Part shown: positions 1 to 5,058 of the stretch, in pieces
Layout of the letters: each line of letters begins with the position of its first letter
Numbering within the stretch: the first letter of the stretch is position 1
Position numbers and translations under genes: made by a program
Notes under the pieces: generated by a model
Databases searched by the model: none
The model's input: only the letters and a program-made list of their open reading frames with translations
Told to the model about the DNA's origin: nothing
From: Chryseobacterium sp. UBA6632
Lineage (GTDB): Bacteria > Bacteroidota > Bacteroidia > Flavobacteriales > Weeksellaceae
Assembly: GCA_002455915.1 (NCBI GenBank)
Contig: DKLU01000286.1
Coordinates: 5,066 to 12,161, forward strand
Length of the DNA stretch: 7,096 bases
Direction: 5' to 3'

Positions 1-378
1 AATGCTTTGGTAAAATAAAAAGCCTAAACCGGATTTTAATAAATAAAAAAGTACGACGGCAGTTAAAGTAAATCCAAATTTATTCAGTTCGTAGCCAAAC
101 GGATGAATATCTGCTACAAATTTCGGAACTACAGGAATGTATTGCGAAATTAAAACAGACAAGGTGAGCGCTGTTACACACGAAGTGATAATCCAACTGG
201 GAAGATTATTACTGGCGTCAAAATATTTTTGAAGCAGAAAATCTTTCAGGTTGGCATCTCGCTCTACAATATTCATCATAAAAATGAATAAAAAGATGCA
301 TCCAAGCAATATAAAGATTACCCAATCGTTGTTCTCAGGTATTCTTACATGATTTGTGAAGTTTTGTGATAGCGGCAA
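1..378 (-). CDS. DUF4271-family integral membrane protein (N-terminal part, C-terminus beyond window)
   Basis: An open frame on the minus strand runs from a TTG at 378..376 to the left edge, giving 126 residues without a stop. It reads MPLSQNFTNHVRIPENNDWV and then three hydrophobic stretches: about residues 18-36, 62-80 and 98-124. The NDWV motif just before the first membrane helix, and the K-S-G-L-G-F-L-F run in the third, match my recollection of DUF4271, a Bacteroidota family of polytopic inner-membrane proteins of unknown function. No ATG lies upstream of the first helix. The first in-frame ATG (279..277) would remove helix 1, so TTG is the best start, with ATT at 384 as an alternative. 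It is divergent from the glycosyltransferase gene, an association I recall as common in Flavobacteriia. The coding call is firm from the hydrophobic pattern and uninterrupted frame; the family name is moderately sure and the function unknown. Confidence 0.75.
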   Translation of the reverse strand, partial: MPLSQNFTNHVRIPENNDWVIFILLGCIFLFIFMMNIVERDANLKDFLLQKYFDASNNLPSWIITSCVTALTLSVLISQYIPVVPKFVADIHPFGYELNKFGFTLTAVVLFYLLKSGLGFLFYQSI

Positions 379-391
379 AGGAATTTTTTTG

Positions 392-399
392 CAAAATTA
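392..399 (-). promoter_or_regulatory. Bacteroidota-type -7 box for the DUF4271 gene
   Basis: Read on the minus strand, 399..392 is TAATTTTG, an exact fit to the Bacteroidota -7 consensus TAnnTTTG. Transcription would begin about 5-7 bases downstream, near 385-388, leaving a leader of roughly 10 bases before the proposed TTG start at 378. I see no convincing TTG-type -33 element at the usual 17-23 base distance, so this rests on the -7 box and its position. Confidence 0.45.
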
Positions 400-436
400 T
401 AGAATATTTTGTATAAAATAAAAAGGTTAAATAAAC

Positions 437-444
437 TATCTTTG
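437..444 (+). promoter_or_regulatory. Bacteroidota-type -7 box for the glycosyltransferase cluster
   Basis: TATCTTTG at 437-444, followed by CA, matches TAnnTTTG exactly and lies 9 bases before the ATG at 454. The predicted transcription start (about 449-452) is nearly at the ATG, so the message would have almost no leader. The nearest upstream TTG (409-411) is 25 bases away, longer than the usual spacer, so the -33 part is weak. This box also argues that the in-frame TTG at 409 is not the translation start, because it lies upstream of the promoter. Confidence 0.55.
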
Positions 445-453
445 CAAACTGAA

Positions 454-1170
454 ATGAAAAAACTGGTCATTATCCCAACTTATAACGAAAAGGAAAATAT
501 TGAAAATATTATTTCCGCGGTTTTTGCGTTGGAAGAAAACTTTCATGTTTTGGTTGTGGATGATACTTCTCCGGATGGCACCGCAGAAGTTGTGAGAGAT
601 TTACAAAAAAGATTCCCTCATCATTTACACCTGTCGATCAGGCATATAAAAGATGGTTTGGGAAAGGCATACATTCATGGGTTTAAATGGGCTCTTGAAA
701 ACGAATACGATTATATTTTCGAGATGGATGCCGATTTCTCACACAATCCCAACGATTTGCCGAAATTATTTGACGCGTGTCTGAATGCAGATATGGCCAT
801 TGGTTCACGTTATTCAAAAGGGGTAAATGTTGTGAATTGGCCGATGGGAAGGGTTTTACTTTCCTATTTCGCTTCAAAATATGTGAGATTTGTTTTGGGA
901 TTACCAATTCATGATACAACGGCAGGTTTCGTCTGTTTTTCAAGAAAAGTTTTGGAAGAAATAGGCTTTGATAATGTGAAATTAAAAGGATATGGTTTTC
1001 AGATTGAGATGAAATTCCGAGCTTTTAAGAAAGGTTTCAAGATTACAGAAGTTCCTATTATCTTTACCAACAGAATTTTGGGCGAAAGCAAAATGAACGG
1101 AGGTATTATTCATGAAGCCGTTTTTGGCGTTCTGAATTTAAAATGGAAATCAATAATCAATAAATTATGA
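454..1170 (+). CDS. Polyprenol-phosphate mannose synthase-like GT2 glycosyltransferase
   Basis: 238-residue GT-A fold, family 2 glycosyltransferase of the DPM1 type, predicted to move mannose from GDP-mannose to a polyprenyl phosphate on the cytoplasmic face of the inner membrane. The sequence shows the nucleotide-binding start VIIPTYNEKEN (residues 5-15), the VVDDTSPDGT loop (34-43) with D36-D37, the metal-binding D92-A-D94 motif followed by FSHNP, the acceptor-side DTTAGF motif (154-159), and the GESKM signature (210-214). There is no C-terminal membrane domain, as in soluble DPM1-like enzymes. The start is the ATG at 454; the frame stays open upstream to a TTG at 409, but that lies before the -7 box and adds 15 unconserved residues. 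Its stop overlaps the next gene by ATGA (1167-1170), indicating translational coupling. GDP-mannose as donor is inferred from the family; the lipid and final acceptor cannot be read from the sequence. Confidence 0.9.
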   Translation: MKKLVIIPTYNEKENIENIISAVFALEENFHVLVVDDTSPDGTAEVVRDLQKRFPHHLHLSIRHIKDGLGKAYIHGFKWALENEYDYIFEMDADFSHNPNDLPKLFDACLNADMAIGSRYSKGVNVVNWPMGRVLLSYFASKYVRFVLGLPIHDTTAGFVCFSRKVLEEIGFDNVKLKGYGFQIEMKFRAFKKGFKITEVPIIFTNRILGESKMNGGIIHEAVFGVLNLKWKSIINKL

Positions 1171-1538
1171 AAAAACTGATCTTACTTTTTGTTTTGATGT
1201 TTGTATTTTCATGTACGGATTATATTGATAAGCCTAAAAATCTGGTTCCGGAAGATACAATGGCAGAAATATTGGCAGACTTGTCGATCAACGATCAGGC
1301 GAGTATTAATTTTCAGAATACCAATATGGAAGCCGGAACGAGATATGTTTTGAAAACCTACAATGTAAAACCGACAGATTTTACAGAAAGTTTTAAATAT
1401 TATGTGCTGAAGCAGAAAATGAAAGGAATTACGGAAGAAGCACAAAAATTATTATTAAAAAAAGATCCAAAAGCGGAAAAATATATTCAGGATAAAACCA
1501 AGAATAACGGAGTAAATCCGCCGAATTTGGAAAATTAG
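1167..1538 (+). CDS. DUF4296-family lipoprotein
   Basis: 123-residue small lipoprotein. Residues 1-15 (MKKLILLFVLMFVFS) form a signal peptide with a lipobox ending VFS-C, so Cys16 should be lipidated after signal peptidase II cleavage. The mature part starts TDYIDKP and continues with NLVPEDTMAEILADL (about 25-39), the conserved core I associate with DUF4296, a Bacteroidota-specific family of unknown function. The C-terminal half is helical and lysine-rich (KLLLKKDPKAEKYIQDK, about 95-112). It is translationally coupled to the glycosyltransferase through the ATGA overlap and followed by tgt after 2 bases, so it is an operon member. I do not see a strong lipoprotein export signal (a K/Q-rich then D/E-D/E run right after the Cys), so surface exposure is not predicted. 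Lipoprotein status is well supported; the function is unknown. Confidence 0.85.
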   Translation: MKKLILLFVLMFVFSCTDYIDKPKNLVPEDTMAEILADLSINDQASINFQNTNMEAGTRYVLKTYNVKPTDFTESFKYYVLKQKMKGITEEAQKLLLKKDPKAEKYIQDKTKNNGVNPPNLEN

Positions 1539-1540
1539 TT

Positions 1541-2677
1541 ATGATGCAAAAGTTTTTTACGATAGAAAAAACCTCTGAGGGGAAGGCAAGAGCGGGAGAA
1601 ATTACCACAGATCACGGTAAAATTCAAACGCCTATTTTTATGCCTGTAGGAACTGTGGCAAGTGTAAAAACAGTTCACCAAAGAGAATTAAAAGAAGACA
1701 TAAAAGCCCAGATCATTTTGGGTAATACCTATCACCTTTACCTTCGTCCGGGTATGGAAACCATGCAGGATGCGGGAGGTTTGCATAAATTTATGAATTG
1801 GGATCTTCCTATCTTAACAGATTCAGGAGGTTTTCAGGTATTCTCATTGGCAAGCAGCCGAAAAATGACCGAAGAAGGAGCGAGATTCAAATCTCATATC
1901 GACGGAAGTTATCACATGTTCTCTCCGGAAAAATCTATGGAAATCCAAAGGCAGATCGGAGCAGATATTTTCATGGCTTTTGACGAATGTACGCCTTATC
2001 CTTGCGAATATAATCAGGCAAAATCTTCGATGGAACTTACACATCGTTGGCTAAAAAGATGTATCGAATGGACGGAAAATAATCCTGAAATCTACGGTCA
2101 CAAACAAAGACTTTTCCCTATTGTTCAGGGTTCGACATATTCAGATTTAAGAAAAATTTCTGCAGAAGTTATTTCCGAAGCGGGAGCTGAAGGAAATGCC
2201 ATTGGCGGACTTTCCGTAGGTGAACCTGAAGAAGAAATGTACAGAATTACCGACGAAGTAACCGATATTTTGCCAAAAGAAAAACCGAGATATTTAATGG
2301 GGGTAGGAACGCCGTGGAATATTTTGGAATCTATAGGGTTGGGAATCGATATGATGGATTGTGTAATGCCGACAAGAAACGCAAGAAATGCAATGCTTTT
2401 CACTTGGCAAGGCGTTATGAATATGAAAAACGAAAAGTGGAAAAAAGATTTTTCGCCGCTTGACGAATTTGGTACAAGTTTCGTAGACAGAGAGTATTCG
2501 AAAGCTTATTTGAGACATTTATTTGTTTCTAAAGAATATTTGGCGAAACAAATCGCTTCTATTCACAATCTTGCTTTCTATTTAGATTTGGTGAAGGTGG
2601 CAAGAGAACATATTTTAGCAGGAGATTTCTACGAATGGAAAAATTCTGTGGTTCCTGTGCTTAGACAAAGGCTTTAA
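1541..2677 (+). CDS. tgt: Bacterial tRNA-guanine transglycosylase
   Basis: 378 residues, close to the usual 370-390. The enzyme swaps guanine 34 for preQ1 in GUN-anticodon tRNAs (Asp, Asn, His, Tyr) during queuosine synthesis. Equivalents of the Zymomonas mobilis residues are all present: general acid/base D94 in LTDSGGFQV, substrate-recognition D148 in FDECTPYP, Q196 in IVQGS, G222-G223 in IGGLSVGE, and nucleophile D273 in MMDCVMPTRNARN. The odd point is the C-terminal zinc site. The three Cys of the usual CxCxxC are replaced by G311, S313 and D316, while the fourth ligand, H342 in IHNL, remains. Spacing from D273 to these positions matches without gaps. The frame and the rest of the C-terminal fold are intact, so this is not a pseudogene. 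Start is ATG 1541 or the adjacent ATG 1544; there is no clear ribosome binding site. The gene starts 2 bases after the lipoprotein stop. Confidence 0.96.
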   Translation: MMQKFFTIEKTSEGKARAGEITTDHGKIQTPIFMPVGTVASVKTVHQRELKEDIKAQIILGNTYHLYLRPGMETMQDAGGLHKFMNWDLPILTDSGGFQVFSLASSRKMTEEGARFKSHIDGSYHMFSPEKSMEIQRQIGADIFMAFDECTPYPCEYNQAKSSMELTHRWLKRCIEWTENNPEIYGHKQRLFPIVQGSTYSDLRKISAEVISEAGAEGNAIGGLSVGEPEEEMYRITDEVTDILPKEKPRYLMGVGTPWNILESIGLGIDMMDCVMPTRNARNAMLFTWQGVMNMKNEKWKKDFSPLDEFGTSFVDREYSKAYLRHLFVSKEYLAKQIASIHNLAFYLDLVKVAREHILAGDFYEWKNSVVPVLRQRL

Positions 2678-2698
2678 AAGTATAAGGAGCTTTGGGGA

Positions 2699-2742
2699 GT
2701 CCCGAAGGGACGACTTACATCAGAATAGGATGCAATCCTATT
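2699..2742. repeat. Paired short hairpins, possible dispersed REP-like repeat
   Basis: Two near-perfect inverted repeats lie between tgt and the permease gene. The first has arms GTCCC (2699-2703) and GGGAC (2707-2711) around a GAA loop. The second has arms AATAGGAT (2724-2731) and ATCCTATT (2735-2742) around a GCA loop. Twelve bases separate them. The GC-rich first stem stands out from the A/T-rich intergenic DNA. No U-tract follows either stem on the plus strand, so a simple intrinsic terminator is unlikely. A dispersed palindromic element or an mRNA processing/stability structure between tgt and the permease fits better. Copy number cannot be judged from one window. Confidence 0.6.
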
Positions 2743-2768
2743 GTAATAATTAAGAAAAAAACGCAGCA

Positions 2769-3881
2769 ATGCTAAAGATTGTAGACAAATATATCATTAA
2801 AAAATATCTTGGAACGTTCAGTTTCATGCTGATATTGCTGTCTATTGTTGTTTTGGTGATTGATGTTCAGCAGAAAATTCCTAGAATTGAAAATGCAAAA
2901 GCATTAGATCCAAAAATGGATTTAATGTACTTTTTGATTCATTTTTATCCATTCTGGATTTTGAATCTTATCGTAACCTTCCTCTCGATTTTGGTTTTTA
3001 TTTCGGTGATTTATTTTACTTCCAGAATGGCGAATAATACTGAGATTGTTGCGATTATAAGTTCCGGAGCAAGTTTTCACAGGTTTGCGAGACCTTACTT
3101 AATTACTTCGGTTTTTATTGCACTGATTTCTCTTACTGTCAATCATATGGTTTTGCCGTGGGCGAATATCAAAAAAAACGCACTCGAAGCATATACCTAT
3201 AACTCAACCAATAAAGAGAAAATTTTAGGAACCGCGCCGGCTTCTGCTCAGTTAAGTAAAACGGAATATATTTTCGTAAACTCATGGAATAAAAAAGAGC
3301 GAAGAGGAACGGGTTTTGTTTTCCAAAAGTTTGATAAAGACAGAAGATTGCTTTATGAATTAAAAGCATCGGAAGTTTCTTGGGATCAGGCTAAAAAACA
3401 ATTTATTTTAAATAATTACACGGAAAAAACGATCAATAAAGATGATTCTCAAAAGCTGGTGAATAACTATGAGTTAAGAAAAAACTTTGGTCATGCGCCT
3501 GAAGAATTATTCCCCAACGAGCTTTTAGGACAAAATAAAACCACACCAGAACTTATAAAATTCATCGAACGCGAAAAAAATAAAGGAAACGGTAATTTGA
3601 ATTCATATCTGAATGAACTTCATCAAAGAACTTCAATGCCTGTTTCTATTATTATTTTGACATTTTTGGCCTTGTCACTTGCTTCTCAAAAGAAAAGAGG
3701 AGGGTTGGGAGTTAATTTGGCATTAGGTATTTCCTTAGCCTTCGTTTTTGTATTTTCTTTTGAAGCATTAAAAGTTGTTTCCGAGAATAAAAGTTTAACG
3801 CCATTAACGGCGATGTGGTTGCCCAATATGATTTTCTTCCCGATTGCGCTTGTTTTATATTTGAAGAGAGCCAATCAGTAA
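2769..3881 (+). CDS. LptF/LptG (YjgP/YjgQ) family LPS-export permease
   Basis: 370 residues, near the usual 350-370 for one half of the LptFG permease, which with the LptB ATPase extracts lipopolysaccharide from the inner membrane and passes it to LptC and LptA. The architecture is canonical: an amphipathic start MLKIVDKYIIKKYLGTF, membrane helices at about 16-33, 60-83 and 108-130, a periplasmic beta-jellyroll domain at about 131-285, and helices at about 289-307, 312-332 and 347-366. The segment SRMANNTEIVAIISSGASFH (about 85-104) is the conserved cytoplasmic loop thought to contact LptB. F and G paralogs cannot be told apart with confidence here; the pairing with tgt makes me lean to the LptG-like copy. 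It starts 91 bases after tgt with no TAnnTTTG box, so it is probably read through from tgt. Its last 7 bases overlap the birA stop on the other strand. Confidence 0.92.
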   Translation: MLKIVDKYIIKKYLGTFSFMLILLSIVVLVIDVQQKIPRIENAKALDPKMDLMYFLIHFYPFWILNLIVTFLSILVFISVIYFTSRMANNTEIVAIISSGASFHRFARPYLITSVFIALISLTVNHMVLPWANIKKNALEAYTYNSTNKEKILGTAPASAQLSKTEYIFVNSWNKKERRGTGFVFQKFDKDRRLLYELKASEVSWDQAKKQFILNNYTEKTINKDDSQKLVNNYELRKNFGHAPEELFPNELLGQNKTTPELIKFIEREKNKGNGNLNSYLNELHQRTSMPVSIIILTFLALSLASQKKRGGLGVNLALGISLAFVFVFSFEALKVVSENKSLTPLTAMWLPNMIFFPIALVLYLKRANQ

Positions 3882-4591
3882 AGAAGTTTTATTTCTTTGT
3901 GATAAAAAGACTTTAGACTATCATTTTCCAGCTCAATCCAAAGTTCTCCTTTTTCGTCAGCATGTTTTATGATGCCATTTTGTCGCTTTTTGTCTAATTC
4001 AAAGACTGAAACCTGATCTTTTCTGAATAAATGTTGATTAAAAAGTTTCATGATTTCTTCATCAGAAGGAATATTTTGTAGTTTTTCAACCAAATAATTC
4101 TGAAGCTTTTCAGTGGTTTCATTTAAGTCAAATTCGATTCCTGTTTGGGTTAAAAGCGAACCAGCGTTAGAAACTTCCTCAAATTTTTCCTGAAGAATAT
4201 TAAAGCCTGCTCCAATGATGAAATAATTATTTTGATTTATTTTTTTCTTTTCTATTAAAATTCCGACGATTTTTTTATTTTTAAGGATAATATCATTTGG
4301 CCACTTTATTTTCACGTCATTATCAGTCAAATTGGCAAGGAAATCCCTTATCACAATTGCGGTATAATAATTGAACATAAAATCAGAGCACGTAAAATTC
4401 TCGATTTTTGCTGCTAACGTATACGCTAAATTTTTTTCAGCATTGAAAGACCAGGTATTTCCATATTGTCCGCGACCTTTTGTTTGGTTGAAAGTATGTA
4501 AACCGATAAAATCTGAATTTTCATAAAGTAAAAACTTAGATATTTCGTCATTAGTAGAAGAACACTCTTTTAAATAGAATAAATGGGGCAT
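3875..4591 (-). CDS. birA: Biotin-[acetyl-CoA-carboxylase] ligase, monofunctional (no HTH)
   Basis: 238 residues. Makes biotinyl-5'-AMP from biotin and ATP, then transfers biotin to the lysine of carboxylase carrier domains, in the cytoplasm. Visible signatures are SSTND (11-15), the biotinyl-AMP loop KGRGQYGNTW (38-47), KWPND (96-100) with K107 equivalent to E. coli K183, IVGILIE (108-114) and IIGAGFNI (125-132), followed by a small C-terminal SH3-like domain (about 192-238). The protein begins directly at the catalytic domain and lacks the N-terminal winged-helix DNA-binding domain of E. coli BirA (321 residues), so it is a group I ligase and should not repress biotin genes. In the nucleotide loop the position matching E. 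coli R118 is Q42. The start ATG at 4591..4589 gives the usual group I length. It is divergent from rsfS and convergent with the permease gene, overlapping it by 7 bases. Confidence 0.94.
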   Translation of the reverse strand: MPHLFYLKECSSTNDEISKFLLYENSDFIGLHTFNQTKGRGQYGNTWSFNAEKNLAYTLAAKIENFTCSDFMFNYYTAIVIRDFLANLTDNDVKIKWPNDIILKNKKIVGILIEKKKINQNNYFIIGAGFNILQEKFEEVSNAGSLLTQTGIEFDLNETTEKLQNYLVEKLQNIPSDEEIMKLFNQHLFRKDQVSVFELDKKRQNGIIKHADEKGELWIELENDSLKSFYHKEIKLLY

Positions 4592-4600
4592 TTAAGAAAA

Positions 4601-4617
4601 CTTTAAGACTTTTAAAG
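4601..4617. repeat. Short inverted repeat in the birA leader
   Basis: Arms CTTTAA (4601-4606) and TTAAAG (4612-4617) surround a 5-base spacer, 10 bases upstream of the birA ATG. It is weak and A/T-rich. It could be a small operator or a leader hairpin, but chance occurrence in such DNA is quite likely. Confidence 0.25.
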
Positions 4618-4620
4618 GGT

Positions 4621-4651
4621 TAAAAATAAGGCTAAAGTAAAGAAAAAACAA
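4621..4651 (-). promoter_or_regulatory. birA: Possible birA promoter
   Basis: On the minus strand a TTG (4651..4649) is followed after 20 bases by TATTTTTA (4628..4621), one mismatch from the -7 consensus TAnnTTTG. Transcription would start near 4615, leaving about a 24-base leader before the birA ATG. The region is so A/T-rich that a one-mismatch box can arise by chance, so the call is tentative. Confidence 0.3.
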
Positions 4652-4659
4652 TAAATTTG
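4652..4659 (+). promoter_or_regulatory. Bacteroidota-type -7 box for rsfS-ftsH
   Basis: TAAATTTG at 4652-4659, followed by CA, matches TAnnTTTG exactly. Predicted transcription start is about 4664-4666, giving a leader of 12-15 bases to the ATG at 4678. The TTG at 4657-4659, which opens the longest in-frame reading, is part of this box and so should not be the translation start. No clear -33 TTG is seen 17-23 bases upstream. Confidence 0.55.
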
Positions 4660-4677
4660 CAGATTATAGATATTTTA

Positions 4678-5043
4678 ATGAACAAAACAGCAGAAAAGCA
4701 AGCGCTAATAGATAAAATTGTTGAGGCAATCCAAGATGTAAAAGGGGAAGATATTATGATTTTTGATCTTTCAAAAATTGAAAATTCTGTAGCGGAAACA
4801 TTCGTAATTTGTAGCGGAAACTCAAACACTCAGGTGTCTGCATTAGCAGGTAACGTTGAGAAAAAAGTAAGAAACGATCTTAAAGACAGACCTTGGCACG
4901 TAGAAGGAACTGAGAATTCTATGTGGGTTCTGGTAGATTACGTTTCTGTGGTGGTGCATATTTTCCAAAAAGAAACTCGTGAATATTATGATATTGAAGA
5001 ACTTTGGGGAGATGCAGAAATCACAAGAATAGAAAATGTATAA
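4678..5043 (+). CDS. rsfS: Ribosomal silencing factor RsfS
   Basis: 121 residues, within the usual 105-135 of the RsfS/Iojap (DUF143) family. RsfS binds ribosomal protein uL14 on the 50S subunit and blocks joining to 30S, lowering translation in stationary phase or starvation. Signatures are visible: KGEDIMIFDLS (22-32), FVICSGNSNTQVSALA (43-58), the PWHVEG motif (about 76-81), then WVLVDYVSVVVHIF and a YYDIEELWGDA C-terminal motif (about 105-115). The start is taken as the ATG at 4678 (MNKTAEKQ) because the longer frame from TTG 4657 begins inside the -7 promoter box and adds 7 residues without family character. The gene is followed 15 bases later by ftsH in the same direction, so the two are probably co-transcribed; I recall the birA-rsfS-ftsH order as common in Flavobacteriia. 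Confidence 0.95.
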   Translation: MNKTAEKQALIDKIVEAIQDVKGEDIMIFDLSKIENSVAETFVICSGNSNTQVSALAGNVEKKVRNDLKDRPWHVEGTENSMWVLVDYVSVVVHIFQKETREYYDIEELWGDAEITRIENV

Positions 5044-5058
5044 TTATAAAAAGTATCA

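Noticed and set aside
683..943. 86-residue minus-strand open frame inside the glycosyltransferase gene
   Set aside because: It lies wholly antisense to a gene with clear family motifs; its composition shows no domain, signal or membrane pattern. Same judgement for the other antisense frames in tgt, the permease, rsfS and ftsH.
1541..2677. tgt as a decaying pseudogene because the zinc cysteines are missing
   Set aside because: The frame is full length, catalytic and recognition residues are intact, and the region around the lost ligands is otherwise well conserved.
2699..2742. Riboswitch or preQ1-sensing element next to tgt
   Set aside because: The hairpins are downstream of tgt and simple; no preQ1 aptamer-like pseudoknot with a conserved loop and A-rich tail is visible, and the following gene is an LPS permease.
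3880..3898. AAAGAA/TTCTTT stem with 7-base loop as a bidirectional terminator between the permease gene and birA
   Set aside because: Six A/T-rich pairs are too weak, there is no proper U-tract, and the stem lies within the birA coding region.
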